Assembly (NCBI RefSeq): GCF_009746585.1 | Contig: NZ_WRPO01000002.1 | Span: 186,001-250,000 of the forward strand | DNA length: 64,000 bases | Origin: Novosphingobium aquimarinum | GTDB lineage: Bacteria > Pseudomonadota > Alphaproteobacteria > Sphingomonadales > Sphingomonadaceae | Direction of reading: 5' to 3' | Shown: positions 11,401-22,200 of the stretch, piece by piece | Position numbering within the stretch: the stretch's first letter is position 1 | Layout of the letters: every line of letters begins with the position of its first letter | Notes under the pieces: model-generated | What the model saw: the letters and a program-made list of their open reading frames with translations, nothing else | Databases searched by the model: none | What the model was told of the DNA's origin: nothing | Made by a program: the position numbers and the translations under genes

Positions 11401-11526
11401 TCGATGGGCGAGGCCATGCGCCAGGCCGAACTCAAGCTGATGAACGATCCGGCGACCTCGCACCCGTTTTACTGGGCGGGCTTCGCCATCATCGGAGACG
11501 CGGCCAAGCCGATCTCGGGCAACTGA
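8449..11526 (+). CDS. Secreted TPR-CHAT domain protein (caspase-like protease family)
   Basis: 1025 residues from the GTG at 8449, chosen because GGGGGA precedes it and a signal peptide follows at once (hydrophobic core, then ALAAEP). Residues about 200-450 contain helical TPR-like repeats, about 530-600 a coiled-coil-like helical stretch, and about 640-1020 a CHAT domain. The caspase-type dyad is visible: His869 in HFATHG and Cys918 in LSACDTAGG, so it is probably active. CHAT proteins are peptidases of the caspase/gingipain clan, and TPR-CHAT genes recur beside two-partner secretion genes, notably in cyanobacteria. It heads a plus-strand operon ending with cytochromes. Processing of the TpsA protein encoded downstream is a reasonable guess. 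Confidence 0.9.
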   Translation: MIAGRLALFGPIVGGLLSFSLQGALAAEPKPSVASSFPVGTSGTSCDAQGVSMGQQRRSVFERKWLVLCSDISLPVATAYAFERGSDPLARAEPAREEALDCGAAEAVDLPGSADAQMRRCKGRESGLDWNSYVLSANGKDYVVEGLSGYDSAIRLTLANLAQDAVVPGEVAIAAIGTGGSTMRARGDVSDAETLVGEGYRGNSAGAYAEAAQAFAAAPLLIEKGSDTIEARADRLHEAKINRALQLSNLGDFKQADRLFAEAETDGVTGVIQSRLTRNYTAIHALNRGQREEAIRILDGEVPPLMASPMTDGGAVRIDAFTAAGLNSAQSNVVSRTLGQETRLSPQERATIIDAQAQQLRGTAQRLNGELAAARADLVSALETAVSVRNGRVASISRLRSQIYSELAAIYESERNYGEAEANLRRALDLVELQYPDSTSVNMARARLAGFYSRRGQTDDARTLYREVVSNVASSRGQLTGFENLMRPYFDMLVAQSATSPEAVAELFAVAQLVPRPGAADTLIQLTRALESGSGEAGELFRRVQEQSRALERARIELARLKAAASAGANPEQLPAAEEAVTRLAAEQRETVNALSAYPAYRAVASKTIDLPELRSTLGAGEAYLKMVELAGNDYAIYASPAKVAAWKLAIPAGRINELVATMRDSISIVVNGAQTTYPFQVDAAMELYDALLGPVSGDLAATRHVVFEPDGALLELPINLLTGDTSGVTAYRTRVAKGGDEYDFTGIDWVGRDRAVSTSLSAASFRDARAAPRSRAGNAFLGLGENAPLGSSGFPNGVRGGTAAGDDSGCFWPEEVWNNPISKSELVTASQVLNPGGATLITDAAFTDTAIKQRGDLDNYRILHFATHGLVTAPAMGCPVRPALLTSFGGPQSDGLLSFSEIFDLRLDADLVVLSACDTAGGASMEATRDAGVVGGGGQALDGLVRAFIAAGGRQVIASHWPAPDDYDATERLFTTFYQDRGASMGEAMRQAELKLMNDPATSHPFYWAGFAIIGDAAKPISGN

Positions 11527-11536
11527 CGGACTTCCC

Positions 11537-13630
11537 GTGGCGCGGGACACGAGCGGGAAGAGCGGCTTTTCGCTGCTCAAGCGGGGCTGGCGCAGCGTGC
11601 GGGCCGCGAGCCCGCTGCGCATGGCGACCAACCTGCTGCTGCTGGTCCTCGCACTGCTGCTGGCGCGATACAGCTGGGAGCTGCCGGTCGTCGGCGCGGC
11701 CGAGCGATCGCTTTACGACTTGCGCGTTTTCGCCACGGCCGAACACGTCGAACAAGACCAACGCGTCACGATCGTTGCCTATACCGATGACACGCTGATC
11801 AACCTGGGCAAGCGCTCGCCGCTCGACCGGGGACTGCTCGCACGAGTCTTGCGCAATCTCGATGCGATGGGAGCTCGCGCCATCGGTATCGATATCCTGT
11901 TCGACCAGCAGCAGGACGAAGACGACGAGCTTATCGAGGTCCTGCGCGGGATGAAGACGCCCGTCAGCATCGCCTTCACCACGATGGAGGGAAATGCCCA
12001 GAACATCGTCTATCGCCAGCAGGAAAACCTCAACACATTCATGGCGCGGTTGAAGGGATCGCGCGCGCATCCCGCGAGTATCCGCCTCAACTACGAGGAC
12101 GGCGCTGCACGCAACTGGCCGGCGCGGCTCGCGGGATTTCCCCTGATCCTCGGCAAATCGATGCTCAAGGATGCGGGCGATCCGGCCTGGCGGCGTTTCG
12201 CGGACTACACCGGCGCGATCCGTTACCGCCTGCCTGCGGGCGATTCGACGCCGGTCTTCTCCGCCTTGCCGATCGAGACTCTCGCCGATCTCGATCCCGA
12301 GTTGATCGCGCTGTTCGCTGCGCAGATCCGCGATCGTTACGTGCTGATCGGCGGCGAGATCGTCGACAACGATCGAGTCGAGACACCGTTCACCCCGTTC
12401 CTGCCCGATTGCCAGATGGAAATGGCGGAAGACGGCTCGCAATACTGCGCCAAGCCGATCGAAGACCTGTCGCCCGCACCGCCCGGGATCCGGGTCCACG
12501 CCGCGATGATTTCGCAGATGCTCGATGGAGCGAAACTGCCGCATCTCGCGCCCTGGCAGCTGTGGCTGACCGCGCTGCTGTGGGTGACGGCGGCGGGGCT
12601 GACCAGTCTCATCGAAACCCGGGTGAGCCGCGCGATCCCGTTCCTGATGCTGCAAGTCGGCATGATCGTCGGCATCCCGTTCTGGATGCAGGATAGCGGC
12701 TACGACACGCTGGGGCTCCCGGCGGCGGGCTGGCTGATCGCCTGGGTGCTGGCGCTGTTCGCAGTGAGTTCGCTGGTGCGCGCATCCTCGGCGGTCGAAC
12801 GCGAATTCGCGCAGACCGCGCTGGGCAAGTATCTGCCGCAGGACATCGCGCAGGAAATCATCGACAATCCCGAAAAGCTGGCACTCAGCGGCGCGAAGCG
12901 CGAGCTTTACATCGTGTTCAGCGATCTCGAGGGCTTTACCGAGCTGTCGCACCAGCTCGCGCCCGAACAAGTGGCGCGATTGCTCAACGACTATCTCGAT
13001 CGGCTGAGCGCGGTGGTGCTCGAACACGGCGGCATTATCGACAAGTACGTGGGCGATGCGGTCGTCGCGTTCTGGGGTGCGCCGATCGCGCGCGCCAACG
13101 ATGGCCAGAAGGCGGCGCTGGCCGGATACGCGATGTGGCAGGCGGGCGAGGATTTTCGCAGAAGCCTCGATCCCGGCATGCCGCCGGTGGGCAAGACGCG
13201 AGTGGGGATGCACTTCGGAGAAGCCGTGGTCGGCAACTTCGGGGGCGAGCGGCGGATCCAGTACACCGCGCTGGGCGAGGCGATGAATACGGCGGCGCGA
13301 CTGGAATCGGCCAACAAGCCGCTGGGCTCGGCCGTCATGGCGAGTCGCGAATTCGCCGAGAGATCCGGACTCGACTGGTGGCGGCCGATGGGCCGCGTCG
13401 TCCTGCGCGGCCGCGCCAGTCCGATCGAGCTGTTCGAGCCGCGACCCGACTTTCCCGCCGAAGATCGCGAGCAATTGTCTCGCGCAATAAAGTTGCTCGC
13501 AACAAATTACGATGAAGCGATCACAATCGTGCGAAAGACCACAGACAAGCACCCTGCTGACACGGCATTGCAATGTCTGCTAAAACGACTTTCGGAGTGT
13601 GAAGGGGATAATGCGTATGTCCTGGGGTAA
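11537..13630 (+). CDS. CHASE2-domain class III adenylate/guanylate cyclase
   Basis: 697 residues, GTG start 10 bp after the CHAT stop. One N-terminal TM helix (about 31-46) precedes a periplasmic CHASE2 sensor (about 50-330), then three TM helices (about 337-420) and a cytoplasmic class III cyclase domain (about 450-620). The two metal-binding aspartates are present: Asp463 in FSDLEGF and Asp507 in KYVGDAV. The transition-state Asn and Arg are in MNTAARLE. It should make cyclic AMP or GMP; base specificity cannot be assigned safely by eye. The product could act on the two cNMP-binding domains of the flavoprotein encoded at 37421-39967, and the phosphodiesterase at 33918 could remove it. Confidence 0.92.
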   Translation: MARDTSGKSGFSLLKRGWRSVRAASPLRMATNLLLLVLALLLARYSWELPVVGAAERSLYDLRVFATAEHVEQDQRVTIVAYTDDTLINLGKRSPLDRGLLARVLRNLDAMGARAIGIDILFDQQQDEDDELIEVLRGMKTPVSIAFTTMEGNAQNIVYRQQENLNTFMARLKGSRAHPASIRLNYEDGAARNWPARLAGFPLILGKSMLKDAGDPAWRRFADYTGAIRYRLPAGDSTPVFSALPIETLADLDPELIALFAAQIRDRYVLIGGEIVDNDRVETPFTPFLPDCQMEMAEDGSQYCAKPIEDLSPAPPGIRVHAAMISQMLDGAKLPHLAPWQLWLTALLWVTAAGLTSLIETRVSRAIPFLMLQVGMIVGIPFWMQDSGYDTLGLPAAGWLIAWVLALFAVSSLVRASSAVEREFAQTALGKYLPQDIAQEIIDNPEKLALSGAKRELYIVFSDLEGFTELSHQLAPEQVARLLNDYLDRLSAVVLEHGGIIDKYVGDAVVAFWGAPIARANDGQKAALAGYAMWQAGEDFRRSLDPGMPPVGKTRVGMHFGEAVVGNFGGERRIQYTALGEAMNTAARLESANKPLGSAVMASREFAERSGLDWWRPMGRVVLRGRASPIELFEPRPDFPAEDREQLSRAIKLLATNYDEAITIVRKTTDKHPADTALQCLLKRLSECEGDNAYVLG

Positions 13631-14336
13631 AGGAGCAGCGATCCTGCTCTCAGCCACCACCCTGGCGTTGCCTGGTATGGCGATAGCGGGGGTTGTCGTG
13701 GCCTCGAGCGGCCCGTCCGCGGCCAAGTATCCGACGGGAACCAAGCTCGACGATACTGCAACGATCCGGCTGAGTGCCGGCGACTCGGTCACTATACTCA
13801 GCAGCGGCGGCACGCGTGTTCTGCGCGGCCCGGGACCGCAGCAGGTCGGCGGCGGCGACACGCGCTCGCGTACGGTCGCGTTCAACGCGCTGGTCCGGCC
13901 GACCCGGGTGCGCACCGGTGCCGTCCGCGGATCGGGCAGCACCGCGCGCAACACCAACATCTGGAATCTCGATGCCACCGGCGACGGCCGGATGTGCATC
14001 GTCAATCCCGCCTCGGTCAGCATCTGGCGGCCCGACGGCAGCAACGCGACGTCCTTCTCGATCCGTCCGGTCAATGGTTCGGTCGATGAAGCGGCCGAAT
14101 CGCGCGTCACGTTCAACAGCAACACCTATGTCGGCACTTGGCAGCCGGCCGGAAGCCCGATCGCGAACGGCACGACGTATCGCATCAGCGGCCCGGGCCC
14201 GAGCCGTGACGTCACGTTCGTGGTGCTTCCCGCCCAACCGGCAACGGCAGAAGATCTGGCAAGCGCGCTCATTGCCAATCAATGCAATGCACAGTTGCGC
14301 ATGTTGGCGGATGCCATGGCGCTGCCAATAGGTTAA
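13611..14336 (+). CDS. Small secreted protein of the TPS-cytochrome operon, FecR-like strand pattern
   Basis: 241 residues from the ATG at 13611; GAAGGGG sits just upstream, and the start lies inside the end of the cyclase gene (20-bp overlap), which implies coupling. A signal peptide (ILLSATTLALPGMAIAG) is followed by a strand-rich segment (TIRLSAGDSVTILSSGGTRV) that recalls the FecR/LPXTG-like beta repeats, though this is a weak resemblance. Cys at about residue 127 and near residue 224 could form a disulfide. No catalytic motif was recognised. Position suggests a periplasmic partner of the CHASE2 sensor or the secretion pair. Function unknown. Confidence 0.75.
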   Translation: MRMSWGKGAAILLSATTLALPGMAIAGVVVASSGPSAAKYPTGTKLDDTATIRLSAGDSVTILSSGGTRVLRGPGPQQVGGGDTRSRTVAFNALVRPTRVRTGAVRGSGSTARNTNIWNLDATGDGRMCIVNPASVSIWRPDGSNATSFSIRPVNGSVDEAAESRVTFNSNTYVGTWQPAGSPIANGTTYRISGPGPSRDVTFVVLPAQPATAEDLASALIANQCNAQLRMLADAMALPIG

Positions 14337-14460
14337 GTCGTGACTGTACTCTTGCCGTAAGGTATCAGTACTGCCACCAAGAAGACGGATCCGGGCCATT
14401 CCGCGAGCGAGGGGGCTAGCTTGCGACGGGCACTCGGCAGGGGTTTGAGACTGTAAGGTG

Positions 14461-14478
14461 ACTCGCGGTTTCGCGAGT
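14461..14478 (+). promoter_or_regulatory. Hairpin just upstream of the TpsB ribosome-binding site
   Basis: ACTCGCG at 14461-14467 and CGCGAGT at 14472-14478 form a perfect 7-bp stem with a GTTT tetraloop. It ends seven bases before the G-rich ribosome-binding site (about 14485-14490) of the TTG-initiated tpsB. The 160-bp gap before tpsB is the only sizeable gap within the operon, so an extra control point is plausible. Confidence 0.35.
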
Positions 14479-14495
14479 GCGGTTGGGGGGTATCG

Positions 14496-16295
14496 TTGGC
14501 ACGTGTAAGGCACTCGTCGTCTTTCCGTCTGAGGCACGCGTCTTGCGTCGCGCTGGCGGTCGCCGGTCTGGCGGGTGCAGCGCTTCCCGCTGCCGCGCAG
14601 CAGGCGGAAGCCCCGCCCACGCGCGAAGAGCTGGGGATCGACACCTCCCAGGAACCAGGCACGCAAGGTCCGCGGCTGTCGGTGGAAGGCGATATCGAGC
14701 GCGGTCCCTGCCCTTTCGCCGATCCCTCCTTCGCCAATACGAAGGTAACGTTCGCGCGTGTGGAGTTTCCGCAGCTCACGGTCATCTCCCCCACGCAACT
14801 CGATTCGACCTGGCAGGAATTCGCGGGCCGCGAAGTTCCCGTCTCGACCTTGTGCGAAGTGCGCGACCGTGCGGCGACGATCCTGCGCTCGCTGGGTTAT
14901 CTCGCCGCAGTGCAGATCCCGCCGCAACGCATCGAGCCGATGGGAACGGTGCGCCTCGATGTGCTGATCGCGCGGCTCGTCGAAGTGCAGGCGCGCGGCG
15001 ATATCGGGCCGAGCGGCAAGCTGATCGAGCGCCACCTTGCCAAGCTGGCTCAGGGCCAATACTTCAATGCCTTGCAGGCCGAGCGGCATTTGCTGCTGCT
15101 TGGCGATCTTCCTGGATACACGGTGCGGCTCAAGCTGCGTCCGGCGAACGGCGCCCCGGGCGAGGTGGTCGGCGACGTCCTCGTCGAGCGGACGCCGGTG
15201 CAGTTCGCGGTCGGCGCCCTCAATTACGGGTCGAAGGCGGTGGGCCCGACATCGCTTTCCGCGCAACTCGTGCTCAACGACCTGACCGGCCTGGGTGATC
15301 GCACGATCGTCTCCGGCTTGGCGACGATCGACTTCGAAGAACAACTGGTCGCGCAAATCGGGCATGACTTCGCGCTCAATGCCGATGGCCTACGCCTCGG
15401 CGGCCGACTGCTTTATGCCAAGAGCGAGCCGTCCTCGAACGGCGGCGTATTCAGCTCCGAAACGTTCGTCGGCAGTCTGGAACTGCGCTATCCGCTGCTG
15501 CGCTCGCGCCTCGGCAACGTCTACGCCGCCGGCGGCTTCGACATCGTCGACCAGTCGGTCGATTTCGGCGCGGTTCCCTTCACCAAGGACAAGCTGCGCG
15601 TCCTGTTCGCCCGGATCGAGGGCGATGCGACTGACGCGGACAGCAATCTCGGCCGCGACGGTTATTCCTACAGTGAGCCCCGGTGGCGCGTGTCGGGCGC
15701 GCTCGAGCTGCGCCAGGGCCTGTCGGGGCTCGGCGCCAGCAACGATTGCTCCCCGGTCAGCAATTGCGTGGCTCCCAACACCCCGATCAGCCGCTTCTTC
15801 GCCGATCCCTCCGCCTTCGTCGCGCGGTTCGACGCGCGCGCCGAATATCGTCCGACGCCAGAGCTCGCCATTTCGGCGGAACCGCGCATTCAGTATTCCC
15901 CCGATGCGCTGCTCGGGTTCGAACAGTACAGCGTCAGCAACTACACCAACGGACGCGGCTACGATCCCGGCGAAGTGATCGGCGACAGCGGCATCGGCAG
16001 TTCGTTCGAGATCAGCTACGGCAAGATCATTCCGCAATCGCTTGACTCGTTCTCGATCCAGCCTTTCGCCTTCTTCGACACCGCCTGGGTCTGGACCAAC
16101 CGCGACCGCGGCACGATCGACGATCCGGTGAACGTGCAATCGGCGGGCGGCGGCGTGCGCGGCCGCTGGGGCAACCGCATCCAGGCCAGCCTGACCGTCG
16201 CCGCGCCGCTCAAGACGGCGCCCGACGAGACCAAGCGCGGTGACGTGCGCGTGCTTTTCAATGTGAGGGCGCTGCTGGCGCCATGGGGTCGCTGA
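14496..16295 (+). CDS. Two-partner secretion transporter, ShlB/FhaC/HecB family (TpsB)
   Basis: 599 residues; TTG start with a GGGGGG ribosome-binding site five bases upstream and a clear signal peptide ending AAAQQ. Residues about 82-163 form a POTRA domain and the rest a ShlB/FhaC-type beta-barrel, with the typical [16 protein letters not shown] and [18 protein letters not shown] segments. TpsB proteins sit in the outer membrane and export one large beta-helical TpsA partner from the periplasm to the surface. The partner is the next gene, whose start overlaps the stop codon (TGATG). Residues before the POTRA domain probably include the plug helix. Confidence 0.93.
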   Translation: MARVRHSSSFRLRHASCVALAVAGLAGAALPAAAQQAEAPPTREELGIDTSQEPGTQGPRLSVEGDIERGPCPFADPSFANTKVTFARVEFPQLTVISPTQLDSTWQEFAGREVPVSTLCEVRDRAATILRSLGYLAAVQIPPQRIEPMGTVRLDVLIARLVEVQARGDIGPSGKLIERHLAKLAQGQYFNALQAERHLLLLGDLPGYTVRLKLRPANGAPGEVVGDVLVERTPVQFAVGALNYGSKAVGPTSLSAQLVLNDLTGLGDRTIVSGLATIDFEEQLVAQIGHDFALNADGLRLGGRLLYAKSEPSSNGGVFSSETFVGSLELRYPLLRSRLGNVYAAGGFDIVDQSVDFGAVPFTKDKLRVLFARIEGDATDADSNLGRDGYSYSEPRWRVSGALELRQGLSGLGASNDCSPVSNCVAPNTPISRFFADPSAFVARFDARAEYRPTPELAISAEPRIQYSPDALLGFEQYSVSNYTNGRGYDPGEVIGDSGIGSSFEISYGKIIPQSLDSFSIQPFAFFDTAWVWTNRDRGTIDDPVNVQSAGGGVRGRWGNRIQASLTVAAPLKTAPDETKRGDVRVLFNVRALLAPWGR

Positions 16296-19200
16296 TGATG
16301 GAACAGCCAAGACACGCCCGCAGCTTCACGCCCCGCTCCGCCGCGTGCCGCCATCGGGTTCTGGGCGGAACCAGCCTCGCCGCGCTGGTGGTGGGACTGG
16401 CGCTGCCCGGCACAGCGGGGGCGCAATCGTTCCAAGGCGATCCGACCGCCGATCTCGGCAATCCCGCTATCTTCAACGGCAGCGGCACTACCACCGTCGA
16501 GCTCAACAACGCCGAAACCGTCATCACCTGGCGGCCGACCCCGACACCGACCCCGGCGCCAGCCCCAACACCGCCGCCCGCCGTGTGGGATTTCCAGCCG
16601 GCAGGAACCACTGCTACGTTCGAGACCGGCAGCGGCTTTTCCGGCCGCTTCACCGTGCTCAACCGAATCATTCCGGACGATGCGGGCCAGCTCGTGCAGT
16701 TCAACGGTGCGGTCAACGGCACTGGCGGCGATGTCTGGTTCTTTTCGCCTTACGGCATCGTCATCGGCCAGGACGCGCGCTTCAACGTCGGCGGCCTGCT
16801 GCTCTCGACGATGGACATCGACTATTCGAGTGGGCTGTTCACCGAAAGCCAGATTCGCTCGCTGACCCCGGCCCTTTCCGATTCGCGGATCACGATCGAA
16901 GCGCCGTCGAACACGCTCGAAGATTCGATCCGGGTCTCGAATTACTTCGCGGCGGTCGCTCCGCGCATCGAGCAAGCCGGGCGCGTCAATCTCGGCACCG
17001 AGGGCGCACCCGCGGCTCTCGTCGCAGCCGAAGCGGCCACGCTGACGATCAACACCGGCCTGATCGACATCGATGTCACGGTCGGCACCGAAGACGGCAA
17101 CGGCATCGTCCACACCGGTTCGACTTTCGGCGGTGCCAGCACCGGCCCGAGCGACGTGCAGGAAATCCGCGTCGTCGCGATCCCCAAGAACGATGCCCTG
17201 ACGATGCTGCTGACCGGCACCATCGGCTATACCCCCGCCACTCTCGCCTCGAACGACGGCAGCGCCGTGGTCCTGGCGGCAGGCCAGGGTGCCGGTGCCG
17301 ACGGGGGATACACGTTCGACAGCGCGCCGGCCGATCCTGCCGCGTCGGGCAGCATCGAGATCGGCGCCAGCGACTGGTCCAACCGGGTTTCGGCCTATGC
17401 CACGGACGCGATCGACGTAGTGCCTACCGCCGATCAAACGGCCTTCTTCCAGAGCGATCTGACGCTCGATGCCGCAAATGCGGTGACGTTGCGGGCCTCG
17501 GGCGTCGAAGGCGCGATTTTCGCGAACAGCCTCGATGTCGATGTTTCGGGGCAACCGTCCGGTGGGACGATCACGGTCGAAGCGCTTGACGACGCCGCCA
17601 TCGACATCACCGGCAGTGCCGCCTTTCGCGCCGATGGCAACAGCGGGGATCCCACCCAGACCGGCACCGGCGGAACCATCGTGCTGCTGGCCGACGGCGA
17701 TGCGCGCATATCCGCCAGCAGCCTGCAGCTCCTGGCGCTCGGCAATGGCGCGTTCGGAGACGTCAGCGGCGGTGATGGCCAGGGGGGAGCGATCTCGCTC
17801 ACCGTCTCCGATGGCGGATCGATATCGGGGAGTCTGTTCGCCTCCGCGTTGGGCAACGGTGGCTTCTCCGATGATACCGGTGGAAACGGGATCGGCGGGC
17901 AAGTCAGCCTGATCGATACGGGCGGCACCTTCGCCTTGTCCGACGTGACTCTGCTCGCGCGCGGCGAGGGCGATTTCGGATCGATCCAAGGCGGCGACGG
18001 CACGAGTGGCTCGATCCGGATTTCGCTGGCGGGTGGCGGTGTCCAGAACTGGAACTCGCTCTTAAGCTCGAGCAGCGCGACGGGCGGCTTCGCGAGCTCC
18101 GACGGGACCAATGGCAATGCCGCGCCGGGCGACGCGGGATCGCTGCTGTCGCTCAGCAACGGCACCGCCCTGAACGTGTCCGGGAACGTTGAGATGGTCG
18201 CGTTCGGCACGACCGGCGCGTCCAACTTCGCGAATGCGGCGACGGCCGGACAAGTCGAGATTTCCGTCGGCGCAGGCAGCGCGCTGAGCGTCGGCGGCGA
18301 TCTGACGCTCAATGCTTCGGCCGGGGTGCTCGGCAACGACGGCGGTCCGGCGGTGCGGGATACCACGCCGAACTTGCAGGGCGGCACTGCCCGGATCACC
18401 ATCGACGGCGGATCGGTCGACGCCCGCAGCGTCAGAGTCCTGGCGCAAGCGGCCAACACCGGCGCGCGCGTGACTGGCGGTACGAGCCTGGGCGGCACTG
18501 CCGAAGTCATCGTGCGCGATGGCGGGACTTTGAACGTCCCCGCCCCAGCACCGGCGCCGACCCCGACGCCCACACCAACCCCGACGCCCACTCCCACTCC
18601 TACGCCAACTCCCACACCCACGCCGACCGCAACAATCGGCACGCTGACGATCGATGCGAGCGCGTCCGGCTATCGCGGCGGGACGACTCCGGCCGAAGTC
18701 GAGGGGGGCAATGCGTCCCTTTCGGTTTTGGGCGGCACCGTAGCGACCGACGATACGATCACGATCGAGGCTTCCGCCAAGGAATCGGACTACGCCTTCT
18801 ACGCGCCGCCGCTCGGCGTGAACTACAACGCCACGGGCGGCACCGCGCAGCTGATCACTGGCGAAGGCACTGTCAGCGGTTCGACCAGCGTGACCGTGGG
18901 CGGCACGCTCGTGGTGGCGGCCGACGCGCCCAACGCGTCCGCCTATATCGGCGACGACGGCGGCACCGCTCGGGGTGGCACCGCCACAGCGCAGCTCGAT
19001 GCGGGGACGGTCAGCGTCGAAAACCAGTTCGTCGTGCGGGCCAACGCCACTGGTGCGACTGGCGTCGCGGGCGCGGGCGGGAGCGCGACGGGCGGCGATG
19101 CCGTCCTCGGCATCGACGGCGCCGCGGTTGCGGCCAGCTACGTGCTCGTGTCGGCACTGGCGACTGGCGGAGACTCGGTGTCGGGCGACGCGACCGGCAG

Positions 19201-22200
19201 TGCCACCGGCGGCTCAGCAACGCTGACGGCCTCGTCCGGATCGCTTGCGAGCGGATCGTCGATCGACGTGCGCGCCAATGCCGTCACGCGCGATTCTGCG
19301 AATGCCGGCGCGGGCGATGCGACCGGCGGCGAGGCTTCGCTCATCGCCGACGGCGGCGCGGTTTCCGCTCAGGACATCCTGATCTACGGCCAGGCCTTGG
19401 GCGGCTCCTCAACAGCTGAGGATGCGCGCGGCGGCAATGCCTTCGGTGGCAGCGCGTCGTTGATAGCGTCCGCCGGGGGATCGATCGACGCCGACAGAGG
19501 CATGGTGTTCGCCGATGCGCTCTACGGCTCGGGCGCGCAATTCAATCCCGCCGCAGCCACTGGCGGGCGCGCGACGGCAAGGGCCGATGGCGGATCCATC
19601 GCTTTGGTCAACGACCTCGCGGTTTCGGCGAGCGCGAGCCGCAGAGCCCCGACACCGACTCCCACTCCTACACCCACACCCACCGCCTACACCGGTCACG
19701 ACGCGCGCGGCGGCACGGTCCTGATCGAAGCGCTCAACGCAGGCGAGATCACGACCAGCAGCGGTCTGTTCACGGTTAACGCGAGCGCGACCGCCGGCGA
19801 TCTCGTCGAAGGCGGAAGTCCAGTGGATATCGCCACCGGCGATGCCTTCGGTGGCACTGTCACGCTGAATCTCGACACGGGCGGGACCATCGCCATCGCC
19901 GGCCCCATCCAGATCGCGGCCAATGCGACGGGCGGCAACAGCACGAGCAATGGCGCCGGCGGCGCGGCGACGGGCGGGATCATCGCGATCAACGCCGGAC
20001 CGGGCGTTCTCGACACCGGCAATCTGGCGCTCAATGCGTCGGCTCTCGGCGGCTCTGGAGCGAATGCCGCGCCATCGGGCGATGCGACGGGGGGCACCGC
20101 CACGTTCGACCTTACCGGAGCCGACGTCGACGTTTCCGGGAACCTCACCATGGCCGTGGGCGGACAGGCCGTGGATCCCTCGGGCGATGGCGGCGGCGGC
20201 AACGGCACCGGCGGCACGGCCCGCATCGCGGTGGCCAGCGGCACGCTCGATGTGCTGGGCACTACCTCGTTCGATGCCAGCGGTGTCGCGTCCTCGGGGA
20301 TCGGCCCCGACGCGACCGGCGGCACTGCGTCGGGCGGCACGATCGGGCTGAGCGCCACCGCAGGTACCGTCACCTTGGAGCGCCTGCGCATGGAAGCTCG
20401 GGCCCTCTATGGCTCGGGGGAAACGTTCGACCCTGCGGTCAACACGGGCGGCGACATCACTCTGGCGGCTGACGGCGGATCGATCACGATCTCGAACAGC
20501 CCCAGCCTGCTTGCCGACGCGACGCGCGCCGGAACACCGCTCACAGTCTACACCGGAGCGGACGCCAGGGGTGGCACCGTCGAGATTGCCGCCCGGAACG
20601 ATGGCTTGCTGCAGATCGACGGCGACCTCTACGCCAGCGCGCGCGCGCTGGCCGGCGAGGCGACGGGTGGCGATTTCACGCCGGGCGACGCGGTGGGCGG
20701 CGCGATCGCGATCAACGCCATCGGCGGCGGGACCATAGCGATCGACGGCTCCGAAGGCGGCTTCTCCGCCGATGCCTCGGCGATTGGTGGGCAAAGCAAC
20801 GACGCCAACGCGGCAGGCGGCTCGGCGCAAGGCGGCAGCGTGCAGTTCGATATCGACGGCGGCATACTGAATACACGCCTCGGCGCATCCTTCAGTGCGA
20901 CCGGCATCGGTGGCGCCAGCGTTGCGGGCGGAAATGGCGGCGCTGGCACCGGCGGTTCGGTCGGTGGCTTCGTGCGGAACGACGGCCTCTTCACGACGGT
21001 GAGTTCGGTCTTCTTCGAAGCGAACGGAGAGGGCGGCGATGCCACCAATGGAGGAACCGGCGGTACGGGCACCGGCGGTTTCCTCGACGCCAGCAGCCTC
21101 GGCAACGTCGTCTCGATCTCATCGGGCGGGCAATTCGTGGTCGGCGACAATGACACGTTCGATCGGTTCGATTACCGCGCACGCGGGTTCGGCGGCCGTT
21201 CTTCGGGGGGCTCGACAGCCGGCGGAACGGGACAAGGCGGCAGCGTCGCCTTCAACGAAGCCGGCGGCTCTTTCACCGTTAATGGCGCGGCGATGCTCGA
21301 CGCGAGCGGGTTCGGGGGCAGCGAAAGCGCTTCGGGTGCGCCCGGCGGTCGCGGCCTTGGCGGCACCGCGACGCTCGGCCTCGGCAACGGCGCCAACACG
21401 ATCTCCGGCGATCTCCTCATCGAAAGCAGCGGGTTCGGGGGTGTCGATTCATCGAGCGCGACTGGCCCCAGCACGGCCGGACTCGCGCAAATCGTTGCCA
21501 CCGGGGCGGGATCAGGCTCGCTCGACGTCGGCGGCGACCTTCTCGTCAATTCCCTGGGGCAAATCGCGGGCGCTTCGCCAGCCATCGAGATCGATCTGAA
21601 CGGTGATCTCGTGGTGGCCGGTCAGAGCGCGCTCGACGCCACGGGCGGCGTCCGCATCGACGTCGCTGCCGGGGGGACGTTCGACACGACCTCGGGCACG
21701 CTGACAGTCGATGGCAACACGATCAGCGGCACCGGCGCGATCGTCGCGGGTGGCGCGGTGACGCTCACCGCGCCGCAGGGTATCGAACTCGAGCGGCTCG
21801 CCTCGGGCGGCACGACGCAGCTCGATGCGAGCGACGGCCCGATTACGGTGAGCATCGATCTCGAATCGGACGGGAAAGTCACCGCCTTCTCCGGCAGCGA
21901 CGTGCGGATCGAATCGCTGGGCACCCTGGATTTTGCCGAAATTCAGGCGCCGGGCGACATCTTCGTCCGGACCGTCGGCGCGCTGAACGTCGATATCGTC
22001 GATCCTGATGACGTTACCCTGATCAGCACGGACAGCTCGGTTACCATCTCGCAATCGGTCGAGGGCAATACCGTCACCGTCCGGGCTGGCACCGACATCT
22101 TCGTCGACGGCACCGTGACGGCGACGACGGATGCGGCGTTCGACGCCGGCGACACCGTCTTCATCAACAATACGATCCTGGGCTCCACGATCGAGATCGC

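Noticed and set aside
11537..13630. Pycsar cyclase partner for the PycTM-like gene
   Set aside because: It has a CHASE2 sensor and standard class III features and is 28 kb away, so no paired defence system is supported.
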